Shown here one piece after another: positions 16,595 through 24,333 of a stretch of DNA of 64,000 nt (positions are counted from its first letter, which is position 1; each line of letters opens with the position of its first letter). The notes below the pieces were generated by a model, which was not told where the DNA came from, did not search any database, and saw only the letters and a list, made by a program, of their open reading frames with translations. A program made the position numbers and the translations under genes. Source of the DNA: an uncultured Sphingomonadaceae bacterium (GTDB lineage: Bacteria; Pseudomonadota; Alphaproteobacteria; Sphingomonadales; Sphingomonadaceae); contig CANKZR010000003.1 in NCBI GenBank assembly GCA_947488625.1, positions 1 to 64,000 on the forward strand. Reading direction: 5' to 3'.

Positions 16595-17736
16595 GCCGCG
16601 CTGATGGCCCGATAGGGTATTTCGTTCATCATCAGGGCCGCGGCCATGCAGAGCGAGCCGCCGCAATCGCCAACGAATTGGCGCGTGATCGCGACATTGT
16701 CCTTTTTTGCGCGCGAACCGACATTTTTCCCGAACTGTCGAGCAGCGTCGAGATCAAGAAAATCCCGTCCTTGTTCGAAGCGGAAGACGAGAGCGGCGAG
16801 CAGATCGAAGCGGACCTGCCCGATACACTGCATTGCGCGCCGCTGGGGTGGCCATCCATCAGCACAGCCATTGCGACGATTACCGGCTGGTTTGCCGCAG
16901 CGAAACCGGCGCTCTTCATTACCGACGTGTCGGCAGAACTGGGGCAACTGGCGCGCATAGCTTCTGTGCCGCACATGGCGGTTTTGCAGCATGGGGATCG
17001 CGACGACCCCGGACACATGGCCTCCTATCGCGGCGCGGTAACCCTGCTGGCGCCCTATGCGGCTGAATTGGAGCAATCCGATCGACCGGCCTGGATGCGC
17101 GAGCGAACGATTTATGCCCCCGGCGTGGGCGTCGATTGTTCACGGATCAAGGACCGAGAAGCTGCGCGGGCCAGGCTCGGCCTTGATCCGGATCTTGATC
17201 TTGTCGTGGTGGTCGGCGGCGGTGGCGGTACCGGCCTGCCTTCCGCTCCTTTAACATTGGGTGCGCGGGCAGAGCCGGCGAGTGAATGGGTTACGTTGGG
17301 CAAGATCCAGACTGAATGGCACGAAACCGCGCCATCCAATCTGCGCCATCTGGGCTGGGTCGAGAACCCGGAAGACTGGATCTCGGCCGCTGACAGGCTG
17401 GTGTCCAGTTGCGGTAATACCACGGTTCACATGATAGCGGCGGCGGGCAAGCCATGGGTGGTCGTCCCCGAGTGGCGTTATTTTGCCGAACAATTGCGCA
17501 AGGCAGAGGCGCTCGACGCTGCAGGGGCGGCGGCCATGGCACGGCAATGGCCTGCCAGCGCGGCCGACTGGCAACGGCTATGGATGGCTGCGGGCGCGAT
17601 CGTTCCAGAGACCCAGCGCGCCCTGGTGAAAAGCGATGCGGCGAAAATTGCCGCGAGCGAGATCAACGGCGTGATCGACAGGATCTGGCTCAAGATGCAA
17701 GGACGGACGAACCTAATCGAGGTTGCCGGATCGTGA
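16591..17736 (+). CDS. GT-B fold glycosyltransferase (MurG/GT28-like)
   Basis: A 381-residue protein starting with GTG in a GTGA overlap with the previous gene. The N-terminus (GYFVHHQGRGHAERAAAIANELA) is the GxGH-type loop of MurG-like or glycosyl-transferase-28 enzymes, and the C-terminal half has DLVVVVGGGGGTG followed by VSSCGNTTVHMIAAAGKPWVVVPEW, the nucleotide-sugar site. Acceptor and donor are unknown. Translational coupling to the sucrose-phosphate-synthase-like gene and to the GT2 gene indicates a single pathway, perhaps a glycoside or compatible solute. Confidence 0.8.
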   Translation: MSRADGPIGYFVHHQGRGHAERAAAIANELARDRDIVLFCARTDIFPELSSSVEIKKIPSLFEAEDESGEQIEADLPDTLHCAPLGWPSISTAIATITGWFAAAKPALFITDVSAELGQLARIASVPHMAVLQHGDRDDPGHMASYRGAVTLLAPYAAELEQSDRPAWMRERTIYAPGVGVDCSRIKDREAARARLGLDPDLDLVVVVGGGGGTGLPSAPLTLGARAEPASEWVTLGKIQTEWHETAPSNLRHLGWVENPEDWISAADRLVSSCGNTTVHMIAAAGKPWVVVPEWRYFAEQLRKAEALDAAGAAAMARQWPASAADWQRLWMAAGAIVPETQRALVKSDAAKIAASEINGVIDRIWLKMQGRTNLIEVAGS

Positions 17737-18665
17737 ACATTTCGGTCTGTACGTTGGCGTTCGGACGTCAGGAACACCTTGCAAATCTCGTGCGCGGCCT
17801 GTGCCAGAGCACCTGTGTGCCGGATGAGCTTGTCATAGCCGTTATGCAGGATGAACCCTACATTCTGCCGGAAACCGGTTTTCCTGTCCGCCAGATCATG
17901 CTGGGTAGCAGCGGTATCCCTCTTGCACAGGCGCGCAACACAGCTGCCGCTGAAGCGTCGGGCGACCTGCTGATTTTTCTGGACGTGGATTGCATACCTC
18001 ATCCTGAACTCGTGGAAGACTATGCCAGCAACGCGGTCCGGGTAGGCGGGGTGCTCATGGGGGAGGTTTCCTATCTTCCTGACGGGGCAACAGGAGACGG
18101 CATCGACTACGCCGCTTTCGAACGGGTCAGCGTGCGCCATAGCGAACGCGCGGGGCCACCAGCCGCACCCGCTCGCCCGTGCGAGGACTACAGGTGTTTC
18201 TGGTCGCTCAACTTTGCCATGTCGAAAGATGATTTTGTAGCCAGCGGCGGGTTCGATGAAAGTTTCGTAGGATATGGCGCAGAAGATACCGACTTCGCGC
18301 GGACCGTTGCCGTGTCGGGCATCCCGATCTGGTGGGTGCGCGGTGCCAAGGCCTATCACCAGTACCATCCTCACCACATGCCCCCAGTGCATCATCTCGA
18401 CAGCGTGCTCGCCAACAACTGGCGCTTTATCGAGAAATGGGGCGAACCGACCATGCAGCACTGGATGCGCGCATTCGTGCTGATGGGACTGATCGAACGG
18501 CGCGGCGAAGGATGGGTGAAACTCCGCGATCCCTCGGAAGACGATCTCGCGCTAACCCGTCAGCAGGCCGACCAGCCCTATGCGAGCTCAGCGACGGTCC
18601 TCGATTGGCTTGAAGCGCGTGAACGGGACGCTCCCGAACAGGCGCTTGCCATGACGGTGCGGTAG
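17733..18665 (+). CDS. Family 2 glycosyltransferase
   Basis: A 310-residue GT2 enzyme, start GTG in a GTGA overlap with the preceding gene; the longer upstream frame lies inside that gene and is rejected. The GT-A fold signs are ISVCTLAFGRQEHL at the N-terminus, the DxD-like LDVDCIPHPEL that binds the metal-nucleotide sugar, and the C-terminal GGFDESFVGYGAEDTDF. It is third in the plus-strand sugar operon. Its last 88 bases overlap tail-to-tail with the opposite-strand GT4 gene. Confidence 0.85.
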   Translation: MNISVCTLAFGRQEHLANLVRGLCQSTCVPDELVIAVMQDEPYILPETGFPVRQIMLGSSGIPLAQARNTAAAEASGDLLIFLDVDCIPHPELVEDYASNAVRVGGVLMGEVSYLPDGATGDGIDYAAFERVSVRHSERAGPPAAPARPCEDYRCFWSLNFAMSKDDFVASGGFDESFVGYGAEDTDFARTVAVSGIPIWWVRGAKAYHQYHPHHMPPVHHLDSVLANNWRFIEKWGEPTMQHWMRAFVLMGLIERRGEGWVKLRDPSEDDLALTRQQADQPYASSATVLDWLEARERDAPEQALAMTVR

Positions 18666-19693
18666 CAGGCTTCATAACCATCCAGCATCCGGTCGACCGA
18701 GAAATACGTTTCGATACGCTGGCGACATTTCGAACCATCAAGGCGGGCAGCATCTGCCATCGCCCCGGCCAGCGCCACGATATCACCGCCAGGCACCAGA
18801 ATTCCGCAGTCACCCAGCACTTCGCGCATCGCCCCGCGGTCGAACGCGATTACCGGCACTCCGCAGCTCATCGCTTCGGCCGCAACAAGGCCGAACGGTT
18901 CGTCCCATAGCGGGGTCACCACTGCCGCCAGCGCTCCGGCAACGCATTTTCGCAACGCGCTTCCCATCTTGTGACCGCGGTATCGGATGGTCTCGCTCAA
19001 CCATGGTGCAACGGCATCGGCGAAATAGGTCTCGTCCTCTATTGTGCCGATGATATCAATTGGAATGCCGGACAGCAGTGCGGCCTGAACCGCTTCGCGC
19101 AGACCCTTGTTTTCGGTAATGCGACCGAACCAGACGAGCCGATTGCCGCGCGTCTTTGCGACGGGCCAATTACCGGTATCGATCCCGTTGTGCACCACGG
19201 CAAAATTCGAAAGGTTGCAGCCCTCCCACAAATCAAGCTGCTGGTGCGACGTGACCGTGAAACGCTGCCAGTCGCAATGCGAATGCTGCCGGACGGCGGC
19301 GCGCATCGCGCCGAAGGGTGGCACATGCTGCGAGGTTACCATCGCGATACCGTCAGCCGCTGCCCATTCGATAAGCGGCGGAAACAGCGCATTGTTGTGC
19401 ACGACATCGAACCGGCCATCGCGCACTGCATTCCACGCCTTTAAGAATGCGGCATTCTGATAGGCGCCAAGTTCGCGGGTGCCGTGCCAGTCTTTCCAGG
19501 GCAGCACCTGCTCGTACGGCTTGTCGCAAATCGGCTGCGCTTGCGCCAAGGGGCATCCCCCGGCTGCGAACAGGGTAACATCGTGCCCACGCCGCGTCAG
19601 CGCGGTTACCAGTTGGTGGCAATGCGATTCCATTCCACCCATGAACGGTTCGGCAATAGGGTGCCGAATGTGCGCAATTACGGCGATTTTCAT
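18578..19693 (-). CDS. Family 4 glycosyltransferase
   Basis: A 371-residue GT-B enzyme. The N-terminal acceptor loop is RHPIAEPFMGGMESHCHQLV and the donor-site segment is WDEPFGLVAAEAMSCGVPVIAFDRGAMREVLGDCG, the standard EX7E pattern of GT4. The start at 19693 (MKIAVIAHI) follows GGAG on the minus strand; an upstream extension is rejected. It faces the three-gene sugar operon and overlaps its last gene by 88 bases. Probably works on a related glycoside. Confidence 0.88.
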   Translation of the reverse strand: MKIAVIAHIRHPIAEPFMGGMESHCHQLVTALTRRGHDVTLFAAGGCPLAQAQPICDKPYEQVLPWKDWHGTRELGAYQNAAFLKAWNAVRDGRFDVVHNNALFPPLIEWAAADGIAMVTSQHVPPFGAMRAAVRQHSHCDWQRFTVTSHQQLDLWEGCNLSNFAVVHNGIDTGNWPVAKTRGNRLVWFGRITENKGLREAVQAALLSGIPIDIIGTIEDETYFADAVAPWLSETIRYRGHKMGSALRKCVAGALAAVVTPLWDEPFGLVAAEAMSCGVPVIAFDRGAMREVLGDCGILVPGGDIVALAGAMADAARLDGSKCRQRIETYFSVDRMLDGYEACYRTVMASACSGASRSRASSQSRTVAELA

Positions 19694-19847
19694 AAAAAAA
19701 GCAGCTCCGGCCTTTGTGCTCGCAAGGGTCAAGGAACCAAGGTGTCGGTAGAAGCGTAAGTTCCGCACATAACAAAGGCTAAGTTGTCCACGCTGGATTC
19801 TGTTCTAGGACGTGCCTTCGCTTTACCCGTGGAACGGAAAGGACGTT

Positions 19848-20639
19848 ATGAGCATCGACAACCATCCGAATACCGGACGGTTTCTGCAGGGGCGCTTGCG
19901 CCATGCAATGGCAGACCGCGAGAAAGACCTAGTGGAAGGTCTGATTGTGCGGACCGAAGAACTGCGTGGTGAACAACTTTTGCTGAAACGTGGCGATTTT
20001 TGCGAATTCTCGACGATCCTGATCGAAGGGCTAATGCTTCGCACGATCCATGAGAACGGACAGCGCAGCATCGTGGGCTATCAGGTTGCAGGCGATTTCG
20101 TGGACCTTCACGCTTTCGCGCTAAAACGGCTCGATCATGACTTGATGGTGATCGGAAATGTCACCGTGGGCTACGTCCCGCATGAGCGTCTGCGCGAAAT
20201 CATGGAAGCAGAGCCGCATCTGGCACGCATCTTCTGGTTCTCGACCCTGCTCGATGCAGCGATCCACCGGGAATGGATCATGAAAAGCCAGCAGTTGCGT
20301 TCGATGGGGCGGCTCGCGCACCTTTTCGCGGAGTTATGGTACCGCCTTCGGATGGTTGAACTGGGTAACAGCAGCGGATTCCAGACGCCGCTCAACCAGA
20401 TACATCTTGGTGAGATGTGCGGCATGTCCACGGTCCATGTGAACCGATGTCTGCGCGACCTGCGGGAGGCGGGTATCGTCGAATTCCGGCGCGGTCGGAT
20501 TACCGTTCTGGATGCAGAGAAGCTAAAGGAATGTGCTCGTTTCGAGCCGAGCTACCTTTACGGCGAAGGGGGCCTTTCTGTCGGTCACGCGCTGGACAAG
20601 GGGACAGGCGAAACCGTGCCAGTGCGGCGGGCGGGGTGA
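19848..20639 (+). CDS. Crp/Fnr-family transcriptional regulator
   Basis: A 263-residue regulator with an N-terminal cyclic-nucleotide-binding-type beta barrel (residues 15-140) and a C-terminal winged helix with LGEMCGMSTVHVNRCLRDLREAGIVEFRRGRI as the recognition segment. No FNR-type cysteine cluster is visible, so it is probably not an iron-sulfur oxygen sensor. ATG at 19848 follows AAAGGA; an ATG 36 bases upstream lacks a site. Its stop overlaps the GTG start of a sulfotransferase gene by four bases, which is unusual for this family. Confidence 0.88.
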   Translation: MSIDNHPNTGRFLQGRLRHAMADREKDLVEGLIVRTEELRGEQLLLKRGDFCEFSTILIEGLMLRTIHENGQRSIVGYQVAGDFVDLHAFALKRLDHDLMVIGNVTVGYVPHERLREIMEAEPHLARIFWFSTLLDAAIHREWIMKSQQLRSMGRLAHLFAELWYRLRMVELGNSSGFQTPLNQIHLGEMCGMSTVHVNRCLRDLREAGIVEFRRGRITVLDAEKLKECARFEPSYLYGEGGLSVGHALDKGTGETVPVRRAG

Positions 20640-21430
20640 CCACGCGTTTTGAGGGACGCTATGTGTTCGTTGCGGGCCTGCACCGCACGGGCACCAGTAT
20701 GCTGGCCTGCTTGCTGAAAGACCATCCGGAAATTGCCGCGATATCCGATGCCCCCGTTCCCGAGAACGAAGGCTGTTTCCTGCAAGGCGCAATTGCGCAC
20801 ACGGCGCACAGCGGAATACCGGGACGCTACGCAACCGATCCCGCACAGCACCTGATCGAGGAATGCCGCTTCGATACCCTTGCCACACGCGAAAGGCTGG
20901 AGGCGGACTGGCAGCCGTGGTTTACACCCGGCGGGCAATGGCGGCTTGAGAAATCGCCGGTCAACCTAACGCGGATGCGGCTTTACCAGCAGCTCTTTCC
21001 TCTGTCGCAGTTCATCGTGATCCTGCGCCACCCCGAAGCCATGGCCGCCGCTCTTGCAAAATGGACCGATGTTCCGGCAAACGATCTCATCGATTACGCG
21101 CTCGACGCCTACGACATCGCACTCGCCGATATGGAATATCTTCATTCGTCCTATCTGCTGCGATACGAGGATCTGGTCCAAGCACCCAATTCATATCTGG
21201 AGAGCCTTTTTGCGTGGCTTGACCTGGCACCCATCGCTGCGACGCAAGACCTGCGCGACGGGAACGCGGATTATGGAGGCGCACAACCTATGACGGCAGC
21301 ACAGGCGCAGCGCGCCCGGAGACTGGGATATTTTCCCGAGTTGCAGGCTGACGCTTTCGATCCTGCCATAACCCATCCCTTGCGCCTGGTGCGCGAAGCT
21401 GCGGAAAGTGTGGTTCCCCACAAAGATTAA
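20636..21430 (+). CDS. Sulfotransferase family protein
   Basis: The 264-residue product has the 5'-phosphosulfate loop FVAGLHRTGTSMLACLL near the N-terminus and the 3'-phosphate segment FIVILRHPEAMAAAL in the middle, so it should use PAPS to sulfate a hydroxyl or similar group. The start is GTG, coupled by a GTGA overlap to the Crp-like regulator; the longer upstream frame is inside that regulator. The substrate is unknown. The next gene follows after 76 bases in the same direction. Confidence 0.82.
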   Translation: MTTRFEGRYVFVAGLHRTGTSMLACLLKDHPEIAAISDAPVPENEGCFLQGAIAHTAHSGIPGRYATDPAQHLIEECRFDTLATRERLEADWQPWFTPGGQWRLEKSPVNLTRMRLYQQLFPLSQFIVILRHPEAMAAALAKWTDVPANDLIDYALDAYDIALADMEYLHSSYLLRYEDLVQAPNSYLESLFAWLDLAPIAATQDLRDGNADYGGAQPMTAAQAQRARRLGYFPELQADAFDPAITHPLRLVREAAESVVPHKD

Positions 21431-21506
21431 ACTATGTTGGATTTGCGAGAAACCTCGCAACGATCTGCGCTTCTTCTTGTTGTGTTCCTGAATAACGAGA
21501 TGAGCG

Positions 21507-22187
21507 ATGATAAACGTAGAACAAGAGGAAGAGGAGCGGCTGGCTGCCGCTTTCAACGACCATGTAAGTGCACGAGATTTCCCCTGCGTCGGCGCAAAGG
21601 CGGCAATGGGGCGCGGACGTTTGGCGACGCTGGTGTGCAACGACATCGCCAGCGCCTGGGACGACATGCGTATCCACGAGAAGCTGCTGGACTGGTCTCA
21701 TGCATATGCACGCGAGCCTCAGCTGTTCCGCTCTCTGGCCGTTATCTTCGGTCGACCGCGAGCGTTGAGCGAAGCGCAGTTCGAGCACCACATGTGGGAG
21801 CGGATCCAGTCGCTGGCCGACAAGGATGAATGGCGGGGCCAGACATACGATCATGCCGTAAGCCCCGATCCGTCCGATCCGCATTTTGGCTTGAGCTTTG
21901 GCGGCCAGGCCTATTTCGTCGTGGGATTGCACCCCAACGCATCGCGGCTTGCCCGCCGCTTTGAACGGCCCGTGCTGGTGTTCAATCTGCACGACCAGTT
22001 CGAACAGCTCCGCGCAGATCAGCGCTATGAACGCATGCGCGAGACTATCTTGGAGCGTGACGTCGCCCTGGCGGGCGACATTAACCCGATGCTGGCGCGC
22101 CATGGGGAGGTGAGCGAGGCCTCGCAGTATAGCGGGCGCCTTGTCGATGGTGACTGGCAATGCCCCTTCAAGGACAAGCGCGCGTGA
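21507..22187 (+). CDS. YqcI/YcgG (GntA-like) haem-dependent N-hydroxylase family protein
   Basis: A 226-residue member of the YqcI/YcgG family, recognised by DFPCVGAKAAMGRGR near the N-terminus, SFGGQAYFVVGLHPNASRLARRF in the middle, and QWQCPF-like GDWQCPFK near the end. One characterised relative, GntA, is a haem enzyme that N-hydroxylates a guanidino substrate in guanitoxin synthesis. Here it overlaps the start of a DUF1989 gene by four bases, so the two products probably act in sequence. No other guanitoxin genes are present, so a different amine or guanidine substrate is more likely. Confidence 0.82.
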   Translation: MINVEQEEEERLAAAFNDHVSARDFPCVGAKAAMGRGRLATLVCNDIASAWDDMRIHEKLLDWSHAYAREPQLFRSLAVIFGRPRALSEAQFEHHMWERIQSLADKDEWRGQTYDHAVSPDPSDPHFGLSFGGQAYFVVGLHPNASRLARRFERPVLVFNLHDQFEQLRADQRYERMRETILERDVALAGDINPMLARHGEVSEASQYSGRLVDGDWQCPFKDKRA

Positions 22188-22786
22188 CGCAAACCATAGA
22201 AATTCCGCCACGCACCGGTGTAGCTTTCGAACTGAAACGCGGCGAGCGCCTGCGGGTGATCGACCCTGAAGGCAGCCAGGTTTCCGACATGCTTGCATTC
22301 GCGCTCGACGACATCGGTGAAGTGATTTCCAATGGGCGGACCTTCGATTACGAGGAAACCATTGCGCTAACCACCGGCAACACGCTGTGGTCCAACCGGT
22401 CCAACCCGATGCTCAAGATCGTGGCGGATAGCGTCGGCAGCCACGATTTTCTGCTGACGCCGTGTAGCGAGGACACTTTCCGGCATTTCTATCCCAACAA
22501 GCCTGTCCACCGTGGCTGTTTCGGCAATCTTGCCGCCGCACTGGAGCCATACGGCGTTGTTCCCGATGCGATCCCCGTGGCGTTCAACATTTTCATGAAC
22601 GTGCCGGTGGATGGCGGAACGGGGCGGCTTTCGGTCGATCCACCTACAAGCAAGGCCGGCGATCATATCGAGTTCGAGGCGCAGATGGATCTCGTTATCG
22701 GTCTGACCGCGTGTTCCGCCTATGCTTCGAACGGCGGGGCGTTCAAGCCGATCGACTACGCAATCGTCAGGGCGCACGCCGGGTGA
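22184..22786 (+). CDS. DUF1989 / urea-carboxylase-associated family protein
   Basis: A 200-residue DUF1989 protein with the family's cupin-like core: GERLRVIDPEGSQVSDMLAFAL near residues 22-43, ANGRTFDYE-like SNGRTFDYEETI, CSEDTFRHFYP and a late NIFMNVPVDGGTG. Two-subunit members form carboxyguanidine deiminase in guanidine breakdown; here only one gene is present. It starts at a GTG overlapping the GntA-like gene (GTGA). The coupling suggests that it processes the N-hydroxylated product, but this is inference. Confidence 0.85.
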   Translation: MTQTIEIPPRTGVAFELKRGERLRVIDPEGSQVSDMLAFALDDIGEVISNGRTFDYEETIALTTGNTLWSNRSNPMLKIVADSVGSHDFLLTPCSEDTFRHFYPNKPVHRGCFGNLAAALEPYGVVPDAIPVAFNIFMNVPVDGGTGRLSVDPPTSKAGDHIEFEAQMDLVIGLTACSAYASNGGAFKPIDYAIVRAHAG

Positions 22787-22814
22787 GCACAGTACCGACG
22801 GAACCGGTCAGGCC

Positions 22815-23402
22815 GTGAACCTCCAGGAAATAGCAGAATGGGTGGCACCTGCCGCCACCATGATCGCAGCCACGATGACGGCGGCGAACCTGGGCACGCG
22901 CGTGACCGGGTGGGGCTTTGTCGTGTTCACGATCGGCTCCATCTCCTGGTGCGCCATCGGGAGCCTGACGGGCCAGACGGAACTGCTTGTCACCAACGTG
23001 TTTCTCACAATCGTCAACGTGATCGGCGTCTATCGCTGGCTTGGAAGACAGGCACGGTTCGAGGACGGGGGCAAGGCTGCCAGCAAAGAGAGCGAGAAGG
23101 CCGGAATGGCCTGTCTGTTCTCGGCCAGCAGTTCGATAGGTGCAAAAGTCGTCGCCGAAGGTGATGAAGAGGTCGGGACGATCGTCGACCTTATGATGGA
23201 GGCAGAATCCAACGATGTGAACTACGCCGTCGTCACCGATGGCGGGGTGGCCGGCATAGAGGAGAAGCTGCGCGCAGTCGCCGCGGCCGACCTCCACTTG
23301 GCAAATGGCACGATATCGTACCGAGGGACTGCAGAGCAATTCTCGAATATCGCGATCATCGACGATGAGGCCTGGCCTGCGGGCACGTCCATGCACGGCT
23401 GA
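22815..23402 (+). CDS. Membrane protein with C-terminal PRC-barrel domain
   Basis: A 195-residue protein starting at GTG 22815, 28 bases after the DUF1989 gene. Residues 10-85 hold three hydrophobic stretches (APAATMIAATMTAA, WGFVVFTIGSISWCAIG, LLVTNVFLTIVNVIGVY), followed by a PRC-barrel (GAKVVAEGDEEVGTIVDLMME... NYAVVTDGG). PRC-barrels bind RNA, photosynthetic or cell-division partners; no specific role is seen here. The start is chosen because earlier codons lie inside DUF1989. Confidence 0.7.
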   Translation: MNLQEIAEWVAPAATMIAATMTAANLGTRVTGWGFVVFTIGSISWCAIGSLTGQTELLVTNVFLTIVNVIGVYRWLGRQARFEDGGKAASKESEKAGMACLFSASSSIGAKVVAEGDEEVGTIVDLMMEAESNDVNYAVVTDGGVAGIEEKLRAVAAADLHLANGTISYRGTAEQFSNIAIIDDEAWPAGTSMHG

Positions 23403-23526
23403 CGCACTGTAATTCGGGCGGGCCGCGGAAACATCCTGATCACGTGCATGAGTGCTGGACGCGCCACGCTGGAGGTCTAGGGATGCCCATACCGATGGTG
23501 CTTTGGTTGAGAAGGACACTAGACCT

Positions 23527-23979
23527 ATGCCCGGCAAGTTTTTCGACGAATGGGAAATCGGCGAAACCATTGCGCACGACATTCGCCGAACGGTAACGCA
23601 GACGGACAACCTGCTGTTCTCCACCATGACGCACAATCCGCAACCCCTGCACCTGGATGCCCACGCCGCCGCCGAGAGCGAGTTCGGGCAGATCCTCGTG
23701 AACGGTACTTTCACCTTTTCGCTTATGGTAGGTCTGAGCGTCGCCGATACGACTTTGGGCACACTGGTCGCCAATCTTGGCTGTGACAAGTTGCTGCATC
23801 CCAATCCCACGTTTCTGGGCGATACGCTGCGCGCCGAAACCGAAATTATGGACAAGCGCGACAGCAAGTCGCGCCCCGGTTCCGGCATCGTGACTTTCAG
23901 GCATCGTCTGCTGAACCAGCGGGACGAGGTTGCCTGCGAATGTCTTCGCATGGCGCTGATCAGGGGTAGCGGCAAGTGA
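23527..23979 (+). CDS. MaoC-family acyl-CoA hydratase
   Basis: A 150-residue hot-dog hydratase. The catalytic segment TQTDNLLFSTMTHNPQPLHLD contains the Asp and His of R-specific enoyl-CoA or mesaconyl-CoA hydratases. ATG at 23527 is preceded by AAGGA; the longer frame adds a region without coding character. Its stop overlaps by four bases the start of a decayed CoA-ester lyase, an arrangement known for mesaconyl-CoA hydratase with a citramalyl/malyl-CoA lyase. With the lyase dead, its present substrate is unclear. Confidence 0.85.
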   Translation: MPGKFFDEWEIGETIAHDIRRTVTQTDNLLFSTMTHNPQPLHLDAHAAAESEFGQILVNGTFTFSLMVGLSVADTTLGTLVANLGCDKLLHPNPTFLGDTLRAETEIMDKRDSKSRPGSGIVTFRHRLLNQRDEVACECLRMALIRGSGK

Positions 23980-24155
23980 GGCTGTACAGCCTGCTGTTCG
24001 TACCTGCCGAAAGGCCGGATGGCCGCGCGGTGGTCGCGGGGTTAGAAGCAGCGTCCGATGCCGGTGCGCTGTAGTTGGGCGGCAAGATGATCGATCGTCC
24101 TCACCTGGTGCAGGCGCAGAACTTGCTCGAACGCGCCGCGCCCGACAGGATATGA
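23976..24155 (+). pseudogene. Remnant of HpcH/HpaI (CitE-like) CoA-ester lyase
   Basis: Starting at a GTG that overlaps the MaoC stop (GTGA), the frame reads RLYSLLFVPAERPDG, the normal N-terminus of CitE-type lyases, then jumps after some 30 codons, through an in-frame TAG (24072-24074), to LGGKMIDRPHLVQAQNLL, the normal C-terminus of the same family. The intact enzyme is about 280 residues, so roughly 220 codons have been deleted internally. The preserved ends and the overlap with MaoC show that the gene was once functional here. Confidence 0.75.
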
Positions 24156-24333
24156 AGCCATGAGCGACGTAAGTCGCCAGCGAGCATGGCCGTTCGTGAA
24201 CCATTCTCGCCCGACATACGGGTACCACCAGCGAATACGAATAGCCCTTCAGGAACCGATCTCCGCGTGGATGCCTCTATTTCAGTAGGGGCGGTGCGAA
24301 GCTGCGCGCCCTTAAACGAGCCGAGGAGCGTGA

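Noticed and set aside
22767-23975. 402-codon minus-strand frame
   Set aside because: Antisense to the PRC-barrel and MaoC genes; composition is that of a high-GC shadow.
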